From: Paenibacillus darwinianus
GTDB taxonomy: Bacteria > Bacillota > Bacilli > Paenibacillales > Paenibacillaceae
Assembly (NCBI RefSeq): GCF_000598065.1
Contig: NZ_KK082134.1
Location: forward strand, 7,179 to 46,446
Length of the DNA: 39,268 bases
Reading direction: 5' to 3'
Under the pieces are notes generated by a model, which did no database searches, was not told the origin of the DNA, and worked only from the letters and a program-made list of their open reading frames with translations. This document shows, in pieces, positions 32,264 through 39,268 of this stretch (position 1 is its first letter; each line of letters starts with the position of its first letter). A program made the position numbers and the translations under genes.

Positions 32264-32635
32264 TCAATTTACTACGCCATTGTAAGCCATGATCCACATC
32301 GACCCGCCGACGATGGTGACGAGAATGACGAGCCCGAATATGAGCGTCATCAAATTATAGCGGGGTTTCTGTTCCTCGCGCAGATGCATGAAGAACAGCA
32401 GCTGTACCGCAAATTGCAGCACCGCAGCGATGAGCAGAACGGCAATGGCCGCCGCTCCCTCCAGCAGATCGTTCAATACGACCATCAGCGGAATGATTGT
32501 CAGGATGATCGAAAGAACGAAGCCGATCGCATACTGCTTCAGCGAGCCGTGCGCATGCGCTCCTTCCGAATGGTGACCGCCTTCACCATGCCCATGTCCG
32601 TGTGAGCCATGTGTATTTTGCGTGCCCTGCGCCAT
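32264..32635 (-). CDS. qoxD: Quinol oxidase subunit IV (QoxD)
   Basis: A 123-residue membrane protein with a His/Gly-rich start (QNTHGSHGHGHGEGGHHSEG) and three helices, including GFVLSIILTIIPLMVVLNDL and VLQFAVQLLFFMHLREEQKP. This is the CyoD/QoxD pattern. It assists assembly of the CuB centre of the oxidase. The start codon directly abuts the qoxC stop. It is the last gene of qoxABCD, followed by the operon terminator. Confidence 0.94.
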   Translation of the reverse strand: MAQGTQNTHGSHGHGHGEGGHHSEGAHAHGSLKQYAIGFVLSIILTIIPLMVVLNDLLEGAAAIAVLLIAAVLQFAVQLLFFMHLREEQKPRYNLMTLIFGLVILVTIVGGSMWIMAYNGVVN

Positions 32636-33256
32636 CTACATCACCCCCATCAGATACACGATCGTGAAGACGAAAATCCACACGACATCGAGAAAGTGCC
32701 AGTACAGACTCACGATGTTCACTTTGCGCTTGGTCACCGGCGTAATTCCCCGGCGGGCCAGCTGAATGATCAGAGCTGTCATCCAGACCAGGCCAACGGA
32801 GACGTGCAGACCGTGCGTACCGACCAGCGTATAAAATGCCGACCAGAAGGCGCTTGTTCCCATGTTGGCACCTTCGTGAACGAGCTTCGTAAATTCGGTC
32901 ACTTCCAGATAGATGAAGGACAAGCCCAGCAGCGCCGTAACGATGAGCCAACCGATCAAGCCTTGCTTGTTGCCGCGGTTCATCGCGAGAACGGCGAGTC
33001 CGCTTGTGAAGCTGCTTGTAAGCAGAATGAATGTCGAAGCAATGATCCCGCCCAGTTCAAACAACTCGGGACCGGGTCCGCCGGCTGTGTTGCCGCGCAG
33101 GACGATGAAAGTCGCAAACAATGTACCGAACAGGATAACGTCCGTAATCAGAAAGATCCAAAAGCCGAACTGGCGCAGCTCTTCCTGGTCATGATGGCCG
33201 TCATGTCCGTGTTCATGGCCTTGCGTTTGCGCATGACCGTTAGCTTGTGCCATCAT
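32636..33256 (-). CDS. qoxC: Quinol oxidase subunit III (QoxC)
   Basis: A 206-residue membrane protein of the subunit III family with five helices: FGFWIFLITDVILFGTLFAT, SAFYTLVGTHGLHVSVGLVW and YWHFLDVVWIFVFTIVYLMG. A His-rich N-terminal segment (HAQTQGHEHGHDGHHDQEEL) precedes them. The start overlaps the qoxB stop by 4 bases; the GGGGGACGGT ribosome site lies inside qoxB. Homologous to ctaE in the other oxidase operon of this window. Confidence 0.95.
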   Translation of the reverse strand: MMAQANGHAQTQGHEHGHDGHHDQEELRQFGFWIFLITDVILFGTLFATFIVLRGNTAGGPGPELFELGGIIASTFILLTSSFTSGLAVLAMNRGNKQGLIGWLIVTALLGLSFIYLEVTEFTKLVHEGANMGTSAFWSAFYTLVGTHGLHVSVGLVWMTALIIQLARRGITPVTKRKVNIVSLYWHFLDVVWIFVFTIVYLMGVM

Positions 33257-35223
33257 ACCGTCCCCCTTAATGCCGCTTCCGTGCGTTTAATTTCGTCCAC
33301 CGGGATATAATATTCGTTATCGTACGTAAAAGAGTGTACGAGCATACATACGCCGACGCCGATCAAGCCGGGGATTGCCATCCAGTACCATCCCCATACG
33401 AAACCGAAGCCCGCCACAAACCAGCAGAACGACTTGATGAACGCGATCGGCGAATTTTTCGGCATATGAATAGGTTCATAAGGCTGGGCCGGAGCCGGCG
33501 GAAGCCCTTGCTCACGCCGCTTCTTCTCTTCCCACCAAGGATCCTGCTCATCCGCGCGGGGTACGACCGCGAAGTTATACAGTGGAGCCGGCGAAGGAAT
33601 CGACCACTCCAGCGTGCGGCCGTTCCATGGATCGCCTGTCGTATCGCGCTGCATAAACTTGACGCTGTGCGCGATTTGCCATACTTGAAACAGGAAGCCG
33701 AGTCCCATTATGAAAGCGCCGATCGTTGAGGTGAGATTCAGCCCGAACCAGCCGGTATCCCAGCCATACGTGCTCACCCGGCGAGTCATGCCGTCCAAAC
33801 CGACCAGATATTGCGGCATGAAAGTTAAATAGAAGCCGATATTCCAGGTCCAGAACGCCCATTTGCCGATCTTCTCATTCAGCTTGAAGCCGAAAACCTT
33901 AGGCCACCAATAGTACAGACCTGCGAAATAACCGAACGCAACCCCGCCTATCAATACCTGATGAAAGTGCGCGATCAGGAAATAGCTGTTATGCAACTGG
34001 AAATCGGCCGGCGCGACGGAGAGCATAACACCTGTGAGGCCCCCTGCCACGAAGGTCACAATAAAGCCGATTGTCCACAGCATCGGTGTTTCAAAGGAAA
34101 TTCGTCCTCGAAACATGGTAAACAGCCAATTGAATACCTTGACCCCGGTCGGTATGGCAATAACCATCGTCGTTACGGCGAAAAACGCGTTGACATTCGC
34201 GCCGGAGCCCATCGTGAAGAAGTGATGCACCCATGTGAAGAAGGAGGCGACGCTGATGCTCATCAATGCGAATACCATCGATTTATAGCCGAACAGCTTC
34301 TTTTTGGAGAAAGTAGCCACGATCTCCGAGAATATGCCGAAGGCCGGCAAAATAACGATATAAACCTCGGGGTGTCCCCACATCCAGATGAGGTTGATGT
34401 ACATCATCGGGTTTCCCCCGCCGTCGAGCGTGAAGAAATGCGTTCCGAAGGTGCGGTCGAGCATAAGCAGCGCCAGCGTGACCGTCAGAATCGGGAAGGC
34501 GAAAATAATCGTCGCGCTGCTGGCGAGGACCGACCAGGAGAACATCGGCATTTTCATCAGTTTCATGCCGGGCGCCCGCATTTTCAGAATCGTCACAATG
34601 AAATTAATACCGGTCATCAAGGAGCCGATACCGGAAATTTGAATGCCCCAGTTGTAAAAGTCCTGACCTACGCCTGGGCTGAACATTTTCCCGGACAATG
34701 GCGGATAGGCCAACCATCCGGCATCCGGCGAACCGCCGATAACGAACGATACGTTAAACAGCATGGCGCCCCAGAAGAAGAGCCAGAAACTAAGCGAGTT
34801 AAGGAAAGGAAACGCAACGTCGCGGGCGCCGATCTGCAGCGGTACGACGATATTGAACAATCCGAACATGAGGGGCATAGCCATGAATAGAATCATGATT
34901 ACGCCATGTGTCGTGAAAATTTGGTTGTAGTGCTCCGGTGTTAAGAATTGCATATTCGGCATAGCGAGCTGCGTTCTCATCAGCAAGGCGTCTACGCCGC
35001 CTCGGAACAGCATAAGCAGCGCGGCGATAACGTACATGATGCCGATGCGCTTATGATCGACTGTCGTCAGCCATTCCCGCCAAAGCCAGCCCCATTTCTT
35101 GAAATAAGTCAGTGTAATGACAAGCGCGACCATCGTAAGTCCGATACTGACCTGGGCGCCCAGGATCAACGGATCGCCCGTCACGAAAAATTCGGACGCG
35201 AAAGATTTTATTTTTTCTAACAC
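33253..35223 (-). CDS. qoxB: Quinol oxidase subunit I (QoxB)
   Basis: A 656-residue catalytic subunit of the aa3-type menaquinol oxidase, with about 15 membrane helices. Key sites are FTTHGVIMILFMAMP (haem ligand), WMWGHPEVYIVILPAFGIFS (CuB His and cross-linked Tyr), FTWVHHFFTMG (His pair) and FLIAHFHQVLIGG (haem ligands). The extra N-terminal helix compared with ctaD is typical of Qox/Cyo proteins. The start is GTG at 35221-35223 with AAGGGAGGCAGCATC upstream. It follows qoxA by 20 bases. Confidence 0.97.
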   Translation of the reverse strand: MLEKIKSFASEFFVTGDPLILGAQVSIGLTMVALVITLTYFKKWGWLWREWLTTVDHKRIGIMYVIAALLMLFRGGVDALLMRTQLAMPNMQFLTPEHYNQIFTTHGVIMILFMAMPLMFGLFNIVVPLQIGARDVAFPFLNSLSFWLFFWGAMLFNVSFVIGGSPDAGWLAYPPLSGKMFSPGVGQDFYNWGIQISGIGSLMTGINFIVTILKMRAPGMKLMKMPMFSWSVLASSATIIFAFPILTVTLALLMLDRTFGTHFFTLDGGGNPMMYINLIWMWGHPEVYIVILPAFGIFSEIVATFSKKKLFGYKSMVFALMSISVASFFTWVHHFFTMGSGANVNAFFAVTTMVIAIPTGVKVFNWLFTMFRGRISFETPMLWTIGFIVTFVAGGLTGVMLSVAPADFQLHNSYFLIAHFHQVLIGGVAFGYFAGLYYWWPKVFGFKLNEKIGKWAFWTWNIGFYLTFMPQYLVGLDGMTRRVSTYGWDTGWFGLNLTSTIGAFIMGLGFLFQVWQIAHSVKFMQRDTTGDPWNGRTLEWSIPSPAPLYNFAVVPRADEQDPWWEEKKRREQGLPPAPAQPYEPIHMPKNSPIAFIKSFCWFVAGFGFVWGWYWMAIPGLIGVGVCMLVHSFTYDNEYYIPVDEIKRTEAALRGTV

Positions 35224-35243
35224 GATGCTGCCTCCCTTCTCAG

Positions 35244-36185
35244 TTAATGATTTGCGTGCGATGTGCCGGACTGCTTAACGTCTGGTGACGGGCCTTCGGC
35301 GTTTTTGCTCGGTTCCGCGCCGTCCTTCTTTTCAGATTCAACATATTTGTTGACAATTTTCTGGAAAAGTTTTTCCGGGAAAGAAGAGAACGACAACACT
35401 TCAGATACGCCCGGTTGAGCCAGCTTCTGATAGCCCTGAGCGGTGAGCGACGGAGACGTTTGTTTCACGCTCGCTACCCACTCGTCGAATTCGGCTTGCG
35501 AGGTTGCCTTTGCATCGAATTTCATTTGGCCAAATTGCGCACCGCTGAAATTCGCCCCGGAACCCATATAAACCCCTGGCTCATCCGCTTGCAAATGCAG
35601 CGTCATCGCCATACCGGACATCGTGTATACCTGCCCGCCAAGCTGCGGAATCCAGAAAGAGTTCATCGGCGCATCCGACGTCAACTCAAACTTGACCGGT
35701 ACGTCCTCAGGAATCTGCAAATAATTGACGGACGCGATCCCTTGCTCCGGGTAAAGGAACAGCCATTTCCAGTCGAGCGAAGCGACTTGTACAGTCAGCG
35801 TTTCCTCTTTGGAGCCCAGCGGCTTTGAAGGTTCAAGCGCATACGTATACCGGACGGTCACGACCGCAAGCACAATAATAATGAGGATAGGAACCCCCCA
35901 CCAAATCGCCTCAAGCTTCGTGTTGTGCTCCCAGTCCGGTATATAGGGCGCTTTGTTACCCGGCTTGTCGCGATAACGCCAGACAATGAACGCCGTCAGT
36001 GCCATCACAGGAATAAAGACCAACAAAGCAATAATGATCGTAAACCAGATCAGGTCTTTCTGCTGCTCGCCGATAGGCCCCTTAGGGTCGAGCACGATCA
36101 GATTCGCGCAACCCGACGTTATCAGACCCAAGCCGATAACCGCAAAAATGGCCGCAACGCGCTTGAACGCCGGCGTTTCTTTCAT
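35244..36185 (-). CDS. qoxA: Quinol oxidase subunit II (QoxA), lipoprotein
   Basis: A 313-residue lipoprotein: signal with lipobox LITSGC, two membrane helices and an outer cupredoxin domain (QVASLDWKWLFLYPEQGIAS, SFWIPQLGGQVYTMSGMAMT). Unlike ctaC, the mature protein has no Cys beyond the lipobox, so the CuA site is absent and the enzyme must take electrons from menaquinol. The hydrophilic tail ends KQSGTSHANH. I start at 36185 (MKETPAFKRVAAIF), where GGGGAGTTGAGAGAAAT precedes the ATG and a clean signal peptide results; the frame is open back to 36311 without sense. First gene of qoxABCD. Confidence 0.95.
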   Translation of the reverse strand: MKETPAFKRVAAIFAVIGLGLITSGCANLIVLDPKGPIGEQQKDLIWFTIIIALLVFIPVMALTAFIVWRYRDKPGNKAPYIPDWEHNTKLEAIWWGVPILIIIVLAVVTVRYTYALEPSKPLGSKEETLTVQVASLDWKWLFLYPEQGIASVNYLQIPEDVPVKFELTSDAPMNSFWIPQLGGQVYTMSGMAMTLHLQADEPGVYMGSGANFSGAQFGQMKFDAKATSQAEFDEWVASVKQTSPSLTAQGYQKLAQPGVSEVLSFSSFPEKLFQKIVNKYVESEKKDGAEPSKNAEGPSPDVKQSGTSHANH

Positions 36186-36374
36186 ATTTCTCTCAACTCC
36201 CCATTTCATGCGATTAATAATGGATGATACCGCATAACGATGCGTGTCCAGGCTTGTGATTAAAATAACACATTCCGCTTGTCCTAGGGGATCTGTTAAC
36301 AAAGGCGTCAACGAAACGCCTTAATTCCGTAAAATTTTGTTCACCGTTTCGACGATTGTATGACTCTGCCATGG
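36186..36374 (-). other. Leader and promoter region of qoxABCD
   Basis: About 190 bases with no gene. It must hold the qox promoter, but no -35/-10 pair at ideal spacing stands out; TTGACG occurs near 36307 and TTATTTTAATC near 36260-36270. A partially symmetric GTGAACAAAATTTTAC lies near 36329-36344. Confidence 0.4.
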
Positions 36375-36416
36375 AAAAAACCACATGCGGGCACACGGTT
36401 TCCGCGGCATGTGGTT
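36375..36416 (-). terminator. Second hairpin between the small membrane protein gene and qox
   Basis: AACCACATGC (36379-36388) pairs with GCATGTGGTT (36407-36416). Leftward it is followed by a TTTTTT run. It lies downstream of the first terminator in tandem. Confidence 0.75.
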
Positions 36417-36464
36417 AGCGTATTATATATGTATTAAACCGTCTGCCGGTCGATCAAATCAGCG

Positions 36465-36493
36465 AAAAAACCTCCCTGCTTATAAGAGGGAGG
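36465..36493 (-). terminator. Terminator of the small membrane protein gene
   Basis: CCTCCCT (36471-36477) pairs with AGGGAGG (36487-36493). Leftward it is followed by six T, 20 bases past the stop codon at 36515. Confidence 0.85.
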
Positions 36494-36514
36494 CCATGCA
36501 AATGCCTATTCCGG

Positions 36515-36802
36515 TTATTCGACCGTTTCGGTCGTCTCGCTCTCCTGCTTGCGCTGCTCGACCATGTTGATGGCCGTGCCGATCGTATAGATGAACACGC
36601 TGCCCACCATAAATCCGATCCCCAGCATGAGCGGAAGGTTGTCGTCACTGAAAAAACCCATATTCGCTACGCTCATCACCACTCCGATACCGAGCGCGAT
36701 CCAGGCCAGTATATTCATGAAGGAGAAAAGCCGTTTCCCTTCCCGCTCGTGTTGTTGTCCGGACGTACTAGCCGTCTTTATTGTCATCGTCATCACTTCC
36801 AT
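36515..36802 (-). CDS. Small two-helix membrane protein of unknown function
   Basis: A 95-residue protein with a Gln/Glu-rich basic start (ASTSGQQHEREGKRLFSFMN), two membrane helices (ILAWIALGIGVVMSVANMGF and LPLMLGIGFMVGSVFIYTIG) and an acidic tail (VEQRKQESETTETVE). Three Met codons near the start (36802, 36793, 36787) make the true start uncertain. It sits upstream of qoxABCD on the same strand but behind two terminators, so it has its own transcript. The two-helix form recalls YiaA/B-like proteins, without a firm match. Confidence 0.65.
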   Translation of the reverse strand: MEVMTMTIKTASTSGQQHEREGKRLFSFMNILAWIALGIGVVMSVANMGFFSDDNLPLMLGIGFMVGSVFIYTIGTAINMVEQRKQESETTETVE

Positions 36803-36830
36803 TCCGGTTTGTAAGGGTTATCATGATTTC

Positions 36831-36839
36831 AGTATACCA
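36831..36839 (-). promoter_or_regulatory. Extended -10 promoter of the small membrane protein gene
   Basis: Leftward TGGTATACT, that is TATACT (36831-36836) with TG one base upstream. No clear -35 box. It is about 30 bases from the start codon. Confidence 0.5.
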
Positions 36840-37051
36840 CAATTCGTTCAATAAATGTTCACTTTTTGATCAAAAATCAGACACTTTTTATTACACCATT
36901 CTTAAAAGATTAAACAATCCCCCACATGGAGAACACGGAAAGGAAGCGCTCTCTTGTCGGAATTTCCCGGGAAATAGGTTGCGGCGTCATTGTCGTCCCA
37001 GTTGCGCCCTTAATTCGTTGCGGCGGCCGGTGACACTCCAAAAGTCAGCAT
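36840..37051. other. Spacer between the small membrane protein gene and the araA terminator
   Basis: AT-rich to about 36920, then GC-rich. Only short random frames are present; no gene is supported. Leftward GTGAACATTTATTGAAC near 36845-36861 may contain upstream promoter elements. Confidence 0.35.
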
Positions 37052-37087
37052 AAAAAAGCCTCCTTGTCCGTGTTCCGGACAGGAGGC
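37052..37087 (-). terminator. Terminator of the araBA operon
   Basis: GCCTCC-T-TGTCCG (37058-37070) pairs with CGGACAGGAGGC (37076-37087) with one bulged base. Leftward it is followed by TTTTTT. It is about 130 bases past the araA stop. Confidence 0.85.
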
Positions 37088-37216
37088 GGTCGCATGGCGG
37101 AAAAGACCTGTGCCCACCTATGCAAATGCGAGCAACAACAGCAACAGAAACTGCAACCGACAGGCTGCCCGGCAAGCGGACTGCCTCTCAACTGCGCCGC
37201 CGCTGAAAACCGCCGG

Positions 37217-38701
37217 TTACAGCAGCTTCCAGGCGATATCGTTCCGCCGCAGCTCATTACGCAGCGCCGCCGGCTTCGTATCCTTGTCGATGACGACCGC
37301 TTCAATGCCGGCCATCTCGGCGAAATCGACCATCTGCTCGGTCGTCACCACATATGAGAAGGCGGTGTGGTGCGCGCCGCCTGCATGAATCCACGACTCG
37401 ACGCCGTCCTTCAGGCTCGGCTGCACCTTCCACAGCACCCGGGCGACAGGCAACTTCGGCAGCGCCTTCTCCGCTTCGACCGCCTCCACCTCGTTGATGA
37501 TAAGGCGAAACCGGCTGCCGAGGTCAACGATCGAGACGTTGATCGCCGCGCCCCCGCGGCCGTTGAATACCATACGCGCCGGGTCGTCCTTGCCGCCGAT
37601 CCCGAGCGGATGCACCTCAAGGCGCGGCTTGTCGGCCGCGATTGTCGGGCAAACCTCCAGCATATGCGAGCCGAGAACGAGCTCATTGCCCGGCTCGAGA
37701 TGGTACGTGTAGTCCTCCATGAACGACGTGCCTTCGTTGCCCGCGATGATTTTCATCAGCCGCACAAGCGCCGCCGTTTTCCAATCACCCTCGCCCGCAA
37801 AGCCGTAACCGTCCTCCATCAGCCGCTGAACGGCGAGTCCGGGCAGCTGCTTCATGCCGTGCAAATCCTCGAACGTCGTCGTGAAAGCAGTGAAGCCGCC
37901 CTCTTCGAGGAACGAACGGAGGCCGAGCTCAATGCGCGCCTGATAGGCGATGGCATCGCGCTTCTCCTGGCTTTCCGCCACGATTTCGTATTTCTGCGCA
38001 TACTCGTCCATCAGCTTGTTGACGGCGTCTTCCGTCACGGCATTCATCCGGGCAACCAGGTCGCCGATGCCGTAGCCGTTCACCGACCAGCCGAACTGAA
38101 TTTCGGCCTCCACCTTATCGCCTTCGGTTACAGCCACCTGACGCATGTTATCGCCGAAGCGGGCCACCTTCAGCGAACGGCTCTCCGCGACCGCCGCTGC
38201 GGTGCGCTGCCAGCCGCCGATCTGCTTGCGGACGTCAGCATTGTCCCAGTGTCCGAAAACGACCTTGCGCGCGATGCCCATGCGGGCGGCGATGAAGCCG
38301 TGCTCGCGGTCGCCGTGGGCCGCCTGATTCGTATTCATGAAATCCATGTCGATCGTATCCCACGGAATATCGCGGTTGTATTGGGACGCGAAATGAAGAT
38401 ACGGCTTTTTCAGCTGGGAAAAGCCGCGGATCCACATTTTCGAAGGCGAGAAAGTGTGCATCCATGTGATGATGCCCGCGCATTTGTCGTCCGAGTTCGC
38501 GTCGATCATCAGGCGGCGGATATCGTCCGGCGTCGTCAGCACGGATTTAAATACAATCTCATAGGTCATGGCGGCATCGCCGTTCAAGCCTTCGACCATT
38601 TCGCGGGAGTGGGACTCCACCTCCTGCAGCGTTTCCGGGCCGTATAAGTGCTGGCTTCCGGTGACGAACCAGAATTGATAAGGTTTGGTTTGCAGCATCA
38701 T
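37217..38701 (-). CDS. araA: L-arabinose isomerase
   Basis: A 494-residue cytosolic enzyme that interconverts L-arabinose and L-ribulose with Mn2+. The start MMLQTKPYQFWFVTGSQHLYGPETL is typical. The active-site residues lie in the expected segments: Glu in FLEEGGFTAFTTTFEDLHGM (about 306), Glu in NEGTSFMEDYTYHLEPGNEL (about 331), His in GSHMLEVCP (about 348) and His in WIHAGGAHHTAFSY (about 446). Length fits (about 490-500). AGGAGG 9 bases before the ATG lies within the end of araB, 4 bases upstream, so the two genes are coupled. No araD follows; a terminator does. Confidence 0.97.
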   Translation of the reverse strand: MMLQTKPYQFWFVTGSQHLYGPETLQEVESHSREMVEGLNGDAAMTYEIVFKSVLTTPDDIRRLMIDANSDDKCAGIITWMHTFSPSKMWIRGFSQLKKPYLHFASQYNRDIPWDTIDMDFMNTNQAAHGDREHGFIAARMGIARKVVFGHWDNADVRKQIGGWQRTAAAVAESRSLKVARFGDNMRQVAVTEGDKVEAEIQFGWSVNGYGIGDLVARMNAVTEDAVNKLMDEYAQKYEIVAESQEKRDAIAYQARIELGLRSFLEEGGFTAFTTTFEDLHGMKQLPGLAVQRLMEDGYGFAGEGDWKTAALVRLMKIIAGNEGTSFMEDYTYHLEPGNELVLGSHMLEVCPTIAADKPRLEVHPLGIGGKDDPARMVFNGRGGAAINVSIVDLGSRFRLIINEVEAVEAEKALPKLPVARVLWKVQPSLKDGVESWIHAGGAHHTAFSYVVTTEQMVDFAEMAGIEAVVIDKDTKPAALRNELRRNDIAWKLL

Positions 38702-38705
38702 ATGA

Positions 38706-39268
38706 TTAAGCCTCCTCTTTAATGGCTTTCAGCCGTTTCATCACGTCATTCTCGCCGCGGCCGAAGTAATCGTGCAGCTTCGAGTATTCCCGGTACAGCT
38801 TCTCGTACACGGCGACGTTCGCCGGAATCGGCTTGAACGTCTCTTCGCGCACGCGCGCCATCTTCTTCGCCGCGTCGACGATCGAATCGTAGCCGCCGTT
38901 CGCGGAGCCCGCCGCAACCGCAGCGAACATGGCCGCGCCGAGCGCCGGCGTCTGCCTGGAGGCCGCAATCTTGATCTCGCGGTTCGTCACGTCGGCGTAG
39001 ATTTGCATCAGCAGGCGGTTTTTCTGCGGCAGTCCGCCGCAGGCGTAGAGCTCGTTCACTTCGACGCCGTTGCTGTGGAACGCGTCGACGATTTTGCGCG
39101 TGCCGTAAGCGGTCGCCTCAAGCAGCGCGCGGTAGATCTCCTCCGGCTTCGTCAGCAGCGTGCAGCCGAGCAGCAGGCCGGTCAAGTCCGTGTCCACCAA
39201 TACGGAACGGTTGCCGTTCCACCAATCGAGCGCGAGCAGGCCGGATTGGCCCGGCTTGTAGACGGAAG
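38706..39268 (-). CDS. araB: Ribulokinase AraB (C-terminal part, cut by the window edge)
   Basis: The visible 187 residues are the C-terminal half of a FGGY-family kinase that phosphorylates L-ribulose with ATP. Features include [40 protein letters not shown], the ATP-site [20 protein letters not shown] and [20 protein letters not shown]. The end ([19 protein letters not shown]) is normal. The frame is open to the window edge with no start, so the N-terminal part lies outside. It precedes araA in an operon, consistent with arabinose use. Confidence 0.93.
   Translation of the reverse strand, partial: SVYKPGQSGLLALDWWNGNRSVLVDTDLTGLLLGCTLLTKPEEIYRALLEATAYGTRKIVDAFHSNGVEVNELYACGGLPQKNRLLMQIYADVTNREIKIAASRQTPALGAAMFAAVAAGSANGGYDSIVDAAKKMARVREETFKPIPANVAVYEKLYREYSKLHDYFGRGENDVMKRLKAIKEEA

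Noticed and set aside
34034-34890. Long open frames opposite qoxB and other real genes
   Set aside because: Antisense shadows in high-GC coding DNA; they lack ribosome sites and family motifs.
37094-37357. Rightward Cys/Gln-rich frame beginning MAEKTCAHLCKC
   Set aside because: No ribosome site, begins in the araA terminator and runs antisense into araA. Most likely chance.

Overview
The window looks like chromosomal DNA of a high-GC, endospore-forming member of the Bacillales, most like Paenibacillus or a close relative. The evidence is the gene content: spoVAC-AD-AE, a tricistronic gerA/gerB/gerC germination operon, a YhcN/YlaJ sporulation lipoprotein, a caa3 oxidase (ctaC-G) and a Bacillus-type menaquinol oxidase (qoxABCD). 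Strong AGGAGG ribosome sites and frequent TTG/GTG starts fit the same group.

Layout. 1-762: leftward 5-formyl-THF cyclo-ligase and the start of moaC. 975-2950: ydiF-type ABC-F ATPase with a shared terminator. 2917-3258: remnant of an Fsr-like MFS transporter. 3295-3714: single-domain EamA transporter. 4078-5933: spoVAC-spoVAD-spoVAE, DPA-channel genes. About 6030-13820: a leftward metal-handling island with the four-helix copper protein Csp, a signal-peptide membrane protein, an F510_1955-like beta-propeller protein, a two-HMA P1B ATPase (CadA type), a CDF zinc exporter, a methyltransferase, a Met-rich secreted protein, SHOCT and DUF2933-like small proteins, and several decayed reading frames. 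14006-18890: ctaC-D-E-F-G, caa3 cytochrome c oxidase and its copper assembly factor. 19330-21100: YhcN/YlaJ lipoprotein, two small unknown genes and a frameshifted remnant. 21171-22436: ilvA. 22483-26565: ger operon. 26750-28982: MFS transporter, VTT/TMEM64 protein and a zinc-ribbon protein. 29041-31877: small basic proteins, a YjzC-like protein with an odd tail, a FUSC/aromatic-acid-exporter protein with its coupled partner, and a CBO0543-like membrane protein. 32264-36185: qoxA-B-C-D. 36515-36802: small membrane protein. 37217-39268: araB (partial)-araA.

How the parts work together. Two haem-copper terminal oxidases (one taking electrons from cytochrome c, one from menaquinol) lie within about 20 kb, and a copper/zinc/cadmium island sits directly beside the caa3 operon. 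Csp, a Met-rich exported protein and CtaG may therefore share a copper economy; this is inference. The sporulation and germination genes (spoVA, yhcN/ylaJ-like, gerABC) form a second theme. No IS element, tRNA, rRNA, CRISPR array or phage gene was seen. I did not find a clearly undescribed multi-gene system. The best leads are the regulator-less metal island with its palindromes and unknown small proteins, and the reading frame that runs through a terminator hairpin at 29221-29628.
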